The position numbers and the translations under genes are program-made. Source: Salsuginibacillus halophilus (lineage in GTDB: Bacteria; Bacillota; Bacilli; Bacillales; Marinococcaceae). From it: a stretch of 52,530 bases of DNA. The notes under the pieces are model-generated. The model had not been told where the DNA came from, searched no databases, and saw only the letters and a program-made list of their open reading frames with translations. Below are positions 8,837 through 19,917 of the stretch, one piece after another. The stretch is taken from positions 1-52,530 of the forward strand of contig NZ_PYAV01000017.1 of the NCBI RefSeq assembly GCF_003014715.1. The letters run 5' to 3'. Numbering within the stretch: position 1 is the first letter of the stretch; each line of letters opens with the position of its first letter.

Positions 8837-10675
8837 ATGCAGATTGTCGGAGTAACGACCCAGCAGGAAGTGTATATCGCATCAAAGGACCGGAAATTCC
8901 GGATTAATGAAATTTTTCTCATTGAAGACGAAACTGTCGCTTCTCCGATGGGTGAAGTTGTCGAGACGTTTTCATATAACCGTTTCATTCCGATGGGTTT
9001 TGAGCAGGGAATGATGGATCAAGGATTGCGGCAGGCACTTGAGCAGATTGGCTACGATATCGGTGCAGATGATATTCATTTAGCCAAGCTCCGCTTGTTT
9101 GAAGAAGCGGTCCACCCGATTCAAACCGGGGCAGGTGTGCGCCCGCCGGTGTTTGACGAAGTGAAGCATTTACTGATCCGTGGTGAGGCAGACAGCGGGC
9201 TTGTGCTTGGTGAGATCCGAAGTACAGATCATATGCATCATACATTGCCGGAAGCATTTGATGGACTGCTTGAAGTTCTAGAACATGGCGAAGTCCGACC
9301 GCAGCACGGGGCGCCGCTTTTATATGATATTCAATCTATGCAGCAGTACCCACACATTGGGATTTTCGGCGGTTCAGGCTCCGGAAAATCGTTCGGGATG
9401 CGGGTCATGCTTGAAGAGTTAATGAAACTTGATATTCCAACCCTTGTGTTTGATCCGCACTTTGAAATGAGTTTCAGCGATGCAGCGCCTTCTGCCGGAG
9501 ATGTAAAAGATTACAGCCAGGCGTTTACTGCTGTGCAAGTCGGTCAGGACGTTGGTGTAGATTTCACCGCCCTTTCCACCCGCGATGTTGAGCGGCTGCT
9601 CGCAGCGGCAAGCCCGCTGTCTGAATCGATGGCAAACGTCGTCCAAAGCCTGCATAAACGAAAAGACAGTCATGCCTCATTTGCCGACCGGATCAGTAAT
9701 ACAGCTGATGCTTTAGAGCTTGGTAAACACCGGGTGGAATCAGTGCTCACCTCGAACGGAGAAGGTTTATCAAAAGAAGAATTTGAACGGTATGATACGT
9801 ACCGGAAACTGCTTGATCAATTCGGTAGTCTGCCCCCTGCCTCTGTCAAAGGTATTCAGTGGCGGCTTGGCCGTCTAGCACAGGCCGGATTGTTCCAGCA
9901 CAATATACAGGCTGTGGAGAACGCTTTATATGCGGGCAAGCTCGTGGTGATTCAAGGTTCATCCTGGCTTCTCCAAGTCTTTGCAAGTTATGTGACTTCC
10001 ACCTTGTATAATAAACGGCGTACATACCGGGATGCGAAGCTGAAAGGGGAAGCGGCCAACTTCTTCCCTCCATTTATCGTGGCAACTGATGAAGCGCATA
10101 ACTTTGCTCCGAAAGGGATGGAAGCGCCGTCTAAACCCACATTGAAAGAAATTGCCCAGGAAGGCCGGAAGTACGGTGCCTTTTTAATCATGGCGACCCA
10201 GCGGCCGACGCTGCTCGATGAAACGATTACCGCCCAGTTGAATACAAAGTTTGTCTTCCGGACGGTGCGCGGCACAGACATTCAGACGATTAAGGAAGAA
10301 ACGGATTTAACAGCAGAAGAAAGCCAGCGCCTCCCGTATTTGCGAAGCGGTGATGCGTTCGTTTCCTCTGCCTTATTCGGACGGACGATTCCAACGCGGA
10401 TCCGCATGGCTCATACGACCACACCGCATGTCCAGAATCCGTTTGATGAGCTGAAAGAAATGAAGCAGGCAGAAGACGGTGCCTTCTTAGATGTGATCCG
10501 GGACTACAGCCCGCTTTCAGAATCGGATTTGATGGCGAAGCTTTCAGATATTAATGGAAGGCTCGGCACGTCCTACACAGTGAATGATTTAAAAGATGAG
10601 TTAGAGCGGCTTGAGCAGCAAGGGAAAGTGAAAAAGCAGATCAGCCCATTTGCATCGCTCTATACTGTAACTTGA
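8837..10675 (+). CDS. herA: HerA-type hexameric DNA translocase ATPase
   Basis: This 612-residue HerA/FtsK-superfamily ATPase is the likely motor partner of the preceding nuclease. The N-terminal beta-barrel region (about 1-130) is followed by Walker A GIFGGSGSGKSFG at about residues 175-187, the HerA-specific DPHFEM (usual DPHGE-like) after strand 2, Walker B IVATDEAHNFAP near residue 417, and the EGRKYGAFLIMATQRP and TKFVFRT segments with sensor and arginine-finger residues. A winged-helix-like C-terminal end follows. The SD is AAAGGAGG. Together with NurA it should form a DNA-end resection or DNA-degrading complex; whether for repair or phage defence is not decided by sequence. The metS promoter -35 overlaps its stop codon. 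Confidence 0.87.
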   Translation: MQIVGVTTQQEVYIASKDRKFRINEIFLIEDETVASPMGEVVETFSYNRFIPMGFEQGMMDQGLRQALEQIGYDIGADDIHLAKLRLFEEAVHPIQTGAGVRPPVFDEVKHLLIRGEADSGLVLGEIRSTDHMHHTLPEAFDGLLEVLEHGEVRPQHGAPLLYDIQSMQQYPHIGIFGGSGSGKSFGMRVMLEELMKLDIPTLVFDPHFEMSFSDAAPSAGDVKDYSQAFTAVQVGQDVGVDFTALSTRDVERLLAAASPLSESMANVVQSLHKRKDSHASFADRISNTADALELGKHRVESVLTSNGEGLSKEEFERYDTYRKLLDQFGSLPPASVKGIQWRLGRLAQAGLFQHNIQAVENALYAGKLVVIQGSSWLLQVFASYVTSTLYNKRRTYRDAKLKGEAANFFPPFIVATDEAHNFAPKGMEAPSKPTLKEIAQEGRKYGAFLIMATQRPTLLDETITAQLNTKFVFRTVRGTDIQTIKEETDLTAEESQRLPYLRSGDAFVSSALFGRTIPTRIRMAHTTTPHVQNPFDELKEMKQAEDGAFLDVIRDYSPLSESDLMAKLSDINGRLGTSYTVNDLKDELERLEQQGKVKKQISPFASLYTVT

Positions 10676-10701
10676 CATGCGCTGTACCCGAGCGGTATAG
10701 T
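10672..10701 (+). promoter_or_regulatory. Sigma-A promoter of metS
   Basis: TTGACA and TATAGT are separated by 18 bp. The -35 hexamer contains the TGA stop codon of the herA-like gene. Transcription would start near 10708, ahead of the T-box leader. Confidence 0.8.
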
Positions 10702-10744
10702 TTTGTGTAGGAATGTACGGATTAGATTAGCATATATTTGCAGC

Positions 10745-11011
10745 TTCCGATGATGGGATGAGTACAAAAGGTTGTGGAGGCAAAGAGAGCCGGGATTGCT
10801 GGGAACCGGTGCTCTGCCCTTTTGGAATATGGTCTTTTGAGGAACTTCTTTTCGAGTCTAGTGTGATAAGGAAAGAACGCAGCCTGCGTTACCGGCATGC
10901 ATCCAAGTGGAGACACTTGATGCCTGAAGCTTCCTTGTATTAGGAAGAAATTAGGGTGGTACCGCGTGAGTTACAGCTCTCGTCCCTTGCCGGGAGGAGG
11001 GCTTTTTTTTA
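10745..11011 (+). promoter_or_regulatory. T-box riboswitch, methionine-specific, controlling metS
   Basis: The antiterminator consensus AGGGTGGTACCGCG is at 10953-10966. The specifier loop reads GAATATGGTC with the Met codon ATG at 10829-10831. The terminator hairpin AGCTCTCGTCCC / GGGAGGAGGGCT with an eight-T run ends the element at about 11011. Uncharged tRNA-Met should bind the specifier and the T-box bulge and allow readthrough into metS. The left boundary is approximate. This element fills the 387-bp gap between herA and metS. Confidence 0.93.
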
Positions 11012-11047
11012 TGACAGCAGGCCGGGGTCTTTCCGCGGCCGAATTAA

Positions 11048-13048
<2,001 letters not shown>

Positions 13049-13063
13049 AAAGGGCGGCTCGCG

Positions 13064-13840
13064 ATGCTTTTTGATACGCACGTACATTTAAACATTGACG
13101 CATTTGATGATGACCGGGAAGAGACCATCGCCCGTGCCCGCGAGGCCGGCGTGAAGCAGATGGTCGTTGTCGGGTTTGATCACGAAACGATCCCAAAAGC
13201 GATTGAACTTGCCGAAGCGTATGATGATATTTATGCGGCGGTCGGCTGGCACCCTGTAGATGCAGTGGACTTCACAGAAAAAGAGCTCGAGTGGCTGCGC
13301 GAACTGGCCGGCCATCCGCAAGTTGTAGCGATCGGTGAAATGGGGCTTGATTATTACTGGGATAAGTCACCAAAAAACGTGCAAAAAGCGGTGTTTAAGC
13401 AGCAGATTGAACTTGCGAAGGAAGTCAACCTCCCGATTATTGTGCATGACCGGGATGCGCATGAAGATATTGCTGATATTTTGGAGGAGACCAATGCCGA
13501 AGAAGCAGGCGGCATTATGCACTGTTTCGGTGGCGATGAAACGATTGCGCGCCGCTGTTTGGACCTTGGTTTTTACATTTCCTTTGGCGGCCCGTTAACG
13601 TTTAAAAATGCGAAGCTGCCAAAGCAGGTGGCTGACATTGTACCGCTTGAACGGCTTCTCATCGAAACAGACTGTCCGTTTCTTGCGCCGCATCCAAACC
13701 GCGGCAAACGCAATGAGCCGGCGTACGTTGCGCTCGTTGCAGAAAAGTTAGCTGAAATTAAAGACGTAAGCACTGAAGAAGTGGCTCGCATCACGACAAA
13801 CAATGCTAACCAATTGTTTCATATTCATACGCAGGATTAA
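13064..13840 (+). CDS. tatD: TatD family metal-dependent deoxyribonuclease
   Basis: TatD (YabD) is a metal-dependent hydrolase of the amidohydrolase fold with 3'-5' exonuclease/DNase activity in studied homologues. The 258 residues contain the metal ligands HVHLN at the N-terminus, IGEMGLDYY, VHDRD and MHCFGG, and IETDCPFLAPHP. The ATG follows AAGGGCGG. It is probably co-transcribed with metS and ends at an intrinsic terminator. In B. subtilis yabE lies between this gene and rnmV; here rnmV follows directly. Confidence 0.92.
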   Translation: MLFDTHVHLNIDAFDDDREETIARAREAGVKQMVVVGFDHETIPKAIELAEAYDDIYAAVGWHPVDAVDFTEKELEWLRELAGHPQVVAIGEMGLDYYWDKSPKNVQKAVFKQQIELAKEVNLPIIVHDRDAHEDIADILEETNAEEAGGIMHCFGGDETIARRCLDLGFYISFGGPLTFKNAKLPKQVADIVPLERLLIETDCPFLAPHPNRGKRNEPAYVALVAEKLAEIKDVSTEEVARITTNNANQLFHIHTQD

Positions 13841-13845
13841 TGTGT

Positions 13846-13886
13846 GAAAACGGCTGGACGGAGAGTGCTCCGCCGGCCGTTTTTGT
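13846..13886 (+). terminator. Intrinsic terminator after tatD
   Basis: A long GC-rich hairpin (AAAACGGC-GGACGGAG paired with CTCCGCCGGCCGTTTT) is followed by T residues. Confidence 0.85.
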
Positions 13887-13921
13887 AAGGTAGACTCATT
13901 TGAAGGAAGGCGGAGTGTAAC

Positions 13922-15378
<1,457 letters not shown>

Positions 15379-15395
15379 GAAAGTGAGGTGAGCGC

Positions 15396-15566
15396 ATGAG
15401 GTTGACGATTCCTCTTCTTGTCGGTGTCGTACTAGGCTTTGTTATATTTGGTCCGATCGGATCCATATTTGGGGTTATACTTGCTTACATCATTTTTCGG
15501 TTAGAAGAGATGAATGATCATTTACGGCGCATCCGCGAAACTGTTGAAGAGAAAGAACAGCAATGA
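15396..15566 (+). CDS. Small membrane protein with one hydrophobic hairpin, unknown function
   Basis: This is a 56-residue ORF starting at ATG 15396, 17 bp after rsmA, with AAGTGAGGTG as ribosome binding site. Residues 5-34 form a continuous glycine-rich hydrophobic segment (IPLLVGVVLGFVIFGPIGSI and on), long enough for one long or two short membrane helices, followed by a charged amphipathic tail (RLEEMNDHLRRIRETVEEK). This looks like a real gene because of its position, SD and protein-like composition. I do not recognise a named family. It is likely co-transcribed with rnmV-rsmA. Confidence 0.7.
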   Translation: MRLTIPLLVGVVLGFVIFGPIGSIFGVILAYIIFRLEEMNDHLRRIRETVEEKEQQ

Positions 15567-15584
15567 TGTGCTTCGGTTAGACGC

Positions 15585-15612
15585 ACAACCCGGGCTCGGC
15601 CGGCATATAGTG
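15585..15612 (+). promoter_or_regulatory. Candidate sigma-K promoter of yabG
   Basis: AC at 15585-15586 and CATATAGTG at 15604-15612 are separated by 17 bp, close to the sigma-K pattern AC-N16/17-CATANNNTA with one mismatch. In B. subtilis yabG is transcribed by sigma-K. The predicted start would leave a leader of about 20 bases before the TTG start codon. The same bases could also form a small hairpin, so this is tentative. Confidence 0.35.
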
Positions 15613-15635
15613 CCGTGAGGAAGGGGGCGTCCCGC

Positions 15636-16523
15636 TTGTCTGTAGAAGCCGGTGATTTAGTCGTCAGAAAATCATATGGACGCGACATTATGTTCCGCGT
15701 TACCGCAATTCGCGGCGGGGAGGCAGAACTCCTCGGTGAAGAGCTGCGGCTTGCGGCCGATGCGCCGCTTGAAGATTTAGAAAAGGTTGAAGAAGGAGAG
15801 CGCAGAAAAAGGAAAAAAGCAGCCCGGCAGAAAGAGGAAGACTGTTACCGGCTGTTTCGCCAGGAAGCTCGTAAAATCCGGGCGCAGAGCGAATACGAAG
15901 CCACTTCAGGGTATCAGTCCGAGTCGGATTTTTTTGAGCTCCCCGGCCGGGTGCTGCACATCGATGGTGATGCAAATTACTTGGAGCGTTGTGAGCGCGT
16001 ATACGAGCGGGCTGGGATCCCGGTATATGGGGTGCATACAGCTGAAGAAAAAATGGCAGACGAAATGCCATCGCTTTTGGAGATGGTCCGTCCGAGTATT
16101 GTTGTCATCACTGGGCATGATGCGTATTGGCCGGCTAAAGGAGAGACGAATGACTTGAAAGCGTACCGCAACTCAAAAAACTTCGGCCGCGCCGTGCGCG
16201 CAGCGCGCAACGTCGTTCCGCAAATGGATGAGTTAATTATTTTTGCTGGTGCTTGTCAGTCGTATTTCGAACATTTGTTAAAGGCAGGAGCCAACTTTGC
16301 AAGTGCGCCTGAGCGTATTAATATTCATGCCCTTGATCCTGTTTATATCGCTGCCCGGATAAGCTTCACCCCTTTTATGGAGCGGGTGAAGCTGCATGAA
16401 CTTTTGCGCAATACCCCAAGTGGTGAAGGAGGTCTCGGCGGAATTGATACAAAAGGGGTGCTCCGCCGGGGGCTGCCGGCAGCAAAAGCTGTCGGCCCGA
16501 ACTACCGCCTGCACTTAAAATAA
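15636..16523 (+). CDS. yabG: Sporulation-specific protease YabG
   Basis: YabG is a cysteine protease (peptidase family U57) made in the mother cell that trims spore coat proteins such as SpoIVA and SafA. The N-terminus (AGDLVVRKSYGRDIMFRVTAI) and the segments VLHIDGDANYLERC, VVITGHDAYWPAKG and IFAGACQSYFEHLL are characteristic; the His and Cys of the last two are the expected catalytic residues. TTG 15636 was chosen because GGAAGGGGGCG precedes it and it gives the family N-terminus (295 residues); GTG 15615 would place the ribosome binding site inside the gene. Confidence 0.93.
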   Translation: MSVEAGDLVVRKSYGRDIMFRVTAIRGGEAELLGEELRLAADAPLEDLEKVEEGERRKRKKAARQKEEDCYRLFRQEARKIRAQSEYEATSGYQSESDFFELPGRVLHIDGDANYLERCERVYERAGIPVYGVHTAEEKMADEMPSLLEMVRPSIVVITGHDAYWPAKGETNDLKAYRNSKNFGRAVRAARNVVPQMDELIIFAGACQSYFEHLLKAGANFASAPERINIHALDPVYIAARISFTPFMERVKLHELLRNTPSGEGGLGGIDTKGVLRRGLPAAKAVGPNYRLHLK

Positions 16524-16540
16524 AAGGCTTTCTCGCAAAA

Positions 16541-16578
16541 GCGTCCTGTACAGCCTGAATCAGGCAGTTACAGGGCGC
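16541..16578 (+). terminator. Hairpin after yabG, probable terminator
   Basis: A 38-base near-perfect hairpin (GCGTCCTGTA / TACAGGGCGC around an inner GCCTG / CAGGC stem) follows yabG. The T tract after it is poor (TCTTCT), so termination is likely but not certain. Confidence 0.6.
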
Positions 16579-16617
16579 TCTTCTCGTTCTGCAGGATAGT
16601 ATGTACAAATTTTTTAA

Positions 16618-16673
16618 TTGACACATTGTTTACTTCATTGATAAAATATAAATTTTATTTGACTTTATATAAT
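16618..16673 (+). promoter_or_regulatory. veg promoter region
   Basis: TTGACA at 16618-16623 pairs with TAAAAT at 16642-16647 (18-bp spacing). A consensus TATAAT also occurs at 16668-16673 within very AT-rich DNA. veg has one of the strongest vegetative promoters in B. subtilis. Confidence 0.65.
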
Positions 16674-16712
16674 GGGCGTGGTAAACTTATATCATGTGAG
16701 GTGGTGGGTAGT

Positions 16713-16970
16713 ATGGGAAAAACACTACATGATATTAAGCGTTCACTTGATGAAAATGTAGGTAAGCGAATTACATTGACAACCAACGGCGGTCGCCGCA
16801 AAGTGGTGGAGCGCTCGGGCATGTTAACAGAAACGTATCCGTCAGTTTTTGTCGTTCAGTTGGACCGGGACAAGCATTCGATTGAACGGGTCTCTTACAG
16901 CTACACTGATGTGCTAACAAAGACGGTGCAGCTTGCATTGTGCGATGAATCGGATAGTGTCCACGCCTAG
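16713..16970 (+). CDS. veg: Veg protein (biofilm formation stimulator)
   Basis: Veg is a small, very highly expressed protein; in B. subtilis it stimulates biofilm gene expression by interfering with SinR. The 85-residue protein keeps [20 protein letters not shown] and the [17 protein letters not shown] core. ATG 16713 follows GTGAGGTGGTGGG; the longer reading frame from 16626 would run through the promoter. It is monocistronic, bounded by a promoter and a terminator. sspF, which follows veg in B. subtilis, is missing. Confidence 0.95.
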   Translation: MGKTLHDIKRSLDENVGKRITLTTNGGRRKVVERSGMLTETYPSVFVVQLDRDKHSIERVSYSYTDVLTKTVQLALCDESDSVHA

Positions 16971-16985
16971 ATAAGTATCCATGCG

Positions 16986-17026
16986 AACAGCTTCGGTCCG
17001 TCCTGCGCGGCCGGGGCTGTTTTTTT
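16986..17026 (+). terminator. Intrinsic terminator after veg
   Basis: AACAGCTTCGGTCCG pairs imperfectly with CGGCCGGGGCTGTT and is followed by seven T residues. Confidence 0.8.
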
Positions 17027-17114
17027 ATACTGAGCGGCTCCCTGGACTATACATACCGTGGATTTTTAGCTAAAATGGAAAAATGAATTTACGTAAGGAT
17101 AAGGGGAATGACGT

Positions 17115-17963
17115 GTGAAGTGTTCGCTGCGGGCGCCAGCCAAAATTAATTTATCATTGGACGTTTTACATAAACGCCCGGACAACTTTCATGAAGTGGC
17201 AATGGTTATGACCCAGGTTGACCTTGCCGACCGGGTGGAATTGACGCGGAGTGAGTCTTCACAAATCCGCCTCAGTGTATCAGCCGGCTTATTGCCGGAA
17301 GACCATCGTAACCTCGCCATTCAAGCAGCCCGCCTGCTGCAGAAGCGATACGATGTAACAGCCGGTGCTTCAATTTTTATTGATAAAAAAATACCGGTAG
17401 CCGCAGGGCTTGCCGGCGGAAGTAGTGACGCCGCTGCTGTTTTAAAAGGGTTGAACGAGCTTTGGGAATTAAACATTCCGCTTGAGAAGTTGGCCGCGCT
17501 CGGTTCGGAAATCGGTTCAGACGTCTCATTTTGTGTGCACGGCGGTACAGCACTTGCTACCGGCCGTGGAGAAGTCATAGAGCCGATCGCAGCTCCGCCT
17601 GCTGCCTGGGTCGTATTAGCGAAGCCGCCTGTCGGTTTATCAACTGGTGACATTTACAAGCAGATGAAGCCAAACCCGGAAAAAGAGCCCGTGTCAAACA
17701 AGATGGTAGAAGCAATTGAAAGTGGCGATTACAAGGCAATGTGCCGCTTGTTAAGCAATGACTTAGAATCTGTGACGCTTGCGTCCTACCCAGAGGTGCG
17801 TCAAATTAAAGACCGAATGATTGAGTCCGGTGTGGATGCTGCACTGATGAGCGGCAGTGGTCCGACAGTGTTTGGTTTAGTTGAAAAAGAGTCACGTGTC
17901 CATCGGGTTTACAATGCCTTGCGTGGATTTTGTGAGGATGTTCATGCCGTCCGGCTTCTATAA
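17115..17963 (+). CDS. ispE: 4-diphosphocytidyl-2-C-methyl-D-erythritol kinase
   Basis: IspE phosphorylates CDP-ME in the MEP pathway for isoprenoid synthesis. It is a GHMP kinase: [21 protein letters not shown] at the N-terminus, the ATP-binding [15 protein letters not shown] near residue 95, and the C-terminal [10 protein letters not shown]. Length is 282 residues (289 in B. subtilis). The GTG start at 17115 follows AAGGGGAATGA; a GTG two bases earlier is out of frame. It precedes purR as in B. subtilis. Confidence 0.95.
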   Translation: MKCSLRAPAKINLSLDVLHKRPDNFHEVAMVMTQVDLADRVELTRSESSQIRLSVSAGLLPEDHRNLAIQAARLLQKRYDVTAGASIFIDKKIPVAAGLAGGSSDAAAVLKGLNELWELNIPLEKLAALGSEIGSDVSFCVHGGTALATGRGEVIEPIAAPPAAWVVLAKPPVGLSTGDIYKQMKPNPEKEPVSNKMVEAIESGDYKAMCRLLSNDLESVTLASYPEVRQIKDRMIESGVDAALMSGSGPTVFGLVEKESRVHRVYNALRGFCEDVHAVRLL

Positions 17964-17982
17964 CAGGAACGAACAGGAACGG

Positions 17983-18032
17983 TTGAAGGAATCCGTATAA
18001 AAATGGTATATTCCATTTAAACATTCGGATTT
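17983..18032 (+). promoter_or_regulatory. purR promoter with a possible PurBox
   Basis: TTGAAG and TATATT (18007-18012) are 18 bp apart. At 18019-18032 the minus strand reads AAATCCGAATGTTT, resembling the PurR recognition sequence AWWWCCGAACWWT with mismatches. Autoregulation, known for B. subtilis purR, is plausible; the second box of the usual pair was not found. Confidence 0.45.
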
Positions 18033-18043
18033 CGGAGGTCATT

Positions 18044-18886
18044 ATGAAAAAATTGAAGCGCAGCGGCCGGCTGGTGGACATGACCAACTTTATGCTTGAA
18101 CATCCGCATCAGCTCGTGTCGTTAAAATATTTTTCAGAACGGTATCAATCGGCAAAGTCATCGATTAGCGAGGATTTAACGATTGTGAAAGAAATATTTG
18201 AAGAAGAAGGCATTGGTGAGCTGCTAACAGTGCCCGGGGCAAGCGGTGGTGTGAAATACATTCCGACCGTTGATGCATCTGCAGCAGAAGCATTTGTTCA
18301 TGAGTTATGCACCCAGCTTCAGGATGAAAGCCGGATCTTGCCAGGCGGCTACTTATATATGATGGATATACTTGGCCGCCCGAGCACGATGAATCAAATC
18401 GGTCGCCTCTTTGCCGCCCTATTTAAAGACCGGGATGTAGATGCGATTATGACAGTGGCTACAAAGGGGATTCCGCTCGCTCATGCAATCGGTACATACC
18501 TTGATGTACCGGTGAGTATCGTCCGCCGCGATCACCGGGTCACTGAAGGTTCTGTCGTCAGCATCAATTATGTTTCTGGTTCGTCAAAACGTATGCAGAC
18601 GATGTCGCTTGCCCGCCGCAGTCTCGAAGAAGGCGCTAACGTCTTGATTGTCGACGACTTTATGAAAGCAGGAGGCACAGCAAAAGGGATGGTGGACCTG
18701 TTGTCAGAGTTCCGTGCAGAAGTTGCAGGGATCGCCACGTTAGTTGAAGCCGCTGATGTGAGTGAGCGGCTTGTTGAAGATTATGTTTCAATTGCACGCT
18801 TATCAGAAGTGAACGAAAAAGACCGGCGCATCACCGTTGAGCCGGGCAATTACGTAAACCAACTGAAAGAGGTGTTAGGAGAATGA
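18044..18886 (+). CDS. purR: Purine operon repressor PurR
   Basis: PurR represses purine synthesis and transport genes; PRPP antagonises it and (p)ppGpp promotes repression in B. subtilis. The 280 residues comprise an N-terminal winged helix ([20 protein letters not shown] region) and a C-terminal phosphoribosyltransferase-like domain with the PRPP motif [16 protein letters not shown]. The ATG follows GGAGG and the stop overlaps ridA. It neighbours prs, which makes PRPP, the ligand of PurR. Confidence 0.96.
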   Translation: MKKLKRSGRLVDMTNFMLEHPHQLVSLKYFSERYQSAKSSISEDLTIVKEIFEEEGIGELLTVPGASGGVKYIPTVDASAAEAFVHELCTQLQDESRILPGGYLYMMDILGRPSTMNQIGRLFAALFKDRDVDAIMTVATKGIPLAHAIGTYLDVPVSIVRRDHRVTEGSVVSINYVSGSSKRMQTMSLARRSLEEGANVLIVDDFMKAGGTAKGMVDLLSEFRAEVAGIATLVEAADVSERLVEDYVSIARLSEVNEKDRRITVEPGNYVNQLKEVLGE

Positions 18887-19260
18887 GAACGATTTATACA
18901 AGCGAAGCGCCTGAAGCGATTGGTCCATACGTTCAAGGTGTCGTTGTAAACAACATGTTTTACAGCTCTGGTCAAATCCCGCTCACAAAGGACATGGAGC
19001 TTGCAGGAGAGAGCGTTGAGGAACAGACGCACCAAGTCATGCAGAACGTTAAAGCCATCTTAGCTGAAGCCGGTTCTTCACTTGAGCAGGTTGTTAAAAC
19101 GATGGTGTTTATTAAAGATATGAATGATTTTCCTGTCATTAATGAAATTTACGGCGAATATTTCAGCGAACATCAGCCGGCACGTTCCTGCGTAGAAGTG
19201 GCCCGCCTGCCAAAAGATGTATTAATTGAAGTTGAAGTTATCGCGCTTGTGAAAGAATAA
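18883..19260 (+). CDS. ridA: RidA family reactive intermediate deaminase (YabJ)
   Basis: RidA hydrolyses reactive enamine/imine intermediates formed by PLP enzymes. In B. subtilis YabJ is needed together with PurR for purine regulation and affects SpoVG activity. The 125 residues include [15 protein letters not shown], and the catalytic arginine in the [13 protein letters not shown] segment. The ATG overlaps the purR stop by 4 bp, implying translational coupling. Confidence 0.95.
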   Translation: MRTIYTSEAPEAIGPYVQGVVVNNMFYSSGQIPLTKDMELAGESVEEQTHQVMQNVKAILAEAGSSLEQVVKTMVFIKDMNDFPVINEIYGEYFSEHQPARSCVEVARLPKDVLIEVEVIALVKE

Positions 19261-19400
19261 TATGACCGTTTCTGCAAAGGGCTGTCTGTCATCAGGCGGT
19301 CCTCTCTATGTAAGAAGAAGTGCATGATGGCATCTTATGTGCAAATTGAATGTTGTATGCTGCTGTTGATGTCCACCTGACTCCACTTCTCTTCTACTGG

Positions 19401-19451
19401 TGATAAAAATTTTTATATTTTAGCAGGAGAATTTTATCCGCCGTTGAATTA
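19401..19451 (+). promoter_or_regulatory. spoVG promoter: AT-rich box plus sigma-H elements
   Basis: GCAGGAGAA (19423-19431) and GTTGAATTA (19443-19451) match the sigma-H consensus RNAGGAWWW and RNNGAATWW with 11-bp spacing. A run of A and T residues at 19404-19421 lies directly upstream; the equivalent AT box in B. subtilis is the site where AbrB represses spoVG. Confidence 0.75.
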
Positions 19452-19490
19452 AGTAACTAAGAGAAGATTTTGGGAAAAGGTGGTGACATA

Positions 19491-19784
19491 ATGGAAGTTA
19501 CAGACGTTCGACTCCGCAGGGTGCAGACAGAAGGACGCATGCGGGCGATTGCTTCCATCACAGTAGATTCAGAGTTTGTTATTCACGATATTCGCGTGAT
19601 TGACGGCAATAACGGGCTGTTCGTCGCAATGCCGAGCAAGCGTACACCGGACGGGGAGTTTCGTGATATTGCCCATCCGATTTCTTCGCATACCCGCGAA
19701 AAAATTCAGACAGCAGTTCTTGGTGAGTATGAACGCCAAGGTGAAAGTGAAAACTTGGAGTATGAAGAAGCAGGTGCTTCTTAA
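19491..19784 (+). CDS. spoVG: Septation and sporulation regulator SpoVG
   Basis: SpoVG is a small nucleic-acid-binding regulator that affects asymmetric septation and spore cortex formation. The first 84 residues ([20 protein letters not shown] through the [12 protein letters not shown] segment) are the conserved fold. ATG 19491 follows GGTGGTG and gives 97 residues as in B. subtilis; an in-frame TTG at 19470 has no support. It is expressed from the sigma-H promoter, with AbrB repression expected, and ends at a terminator. Confidence 0.97.
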   Translation: MEVTDVRLRRVQTEGRMRAIASITVDSEFVIHDIRVIDGNNGLFVAMPSKRTPDGEFRDIAHPISSHTREKIQTAVLGEYERQGESENLEYEEAGAS

Positions 19785-19797
19785 AGCGCAGTAAAAG

Positions 19798-19830
19798 AGT
19801 CAACGGCCGGATCGGTGCGTTGGCTTTTTT
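19798..19830 (+). terminator. Intrinsic terminator after spoVG
   Basis: AGTCAACG pairs with CGTTGGCT across a 12-base loop, followed by TTTTTT. Confidence 0.8.
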
Positions 19831-19855
19831 CATGTCTTGAAAGAAGGATCTTTCC

Positions 19856-19884
19856 TTGAAAAGGGTGCGCATTTAGGATATATT
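19856..19884 (+). promoter_or_regulatory. Sigma-A promoter of glmU-prs
   Basis: TTGAAA and TATATT are separated by exactly 17 bp, with a predicted start near 19891, about 27 bp ahead of the glmU ATG. Confidence 0.65.
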
Positions 19885-19917
19885 CGTAATGGACATTTTA
19901 GTCGTTGGAGGCTGGGT

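Noticed and set aside
17967-17981. GGAACGAACAGGAACGG between ispE and purR as a repeat or operator
   Set aside because: A short imperfect duplication without match to the PurBox; probably chance.
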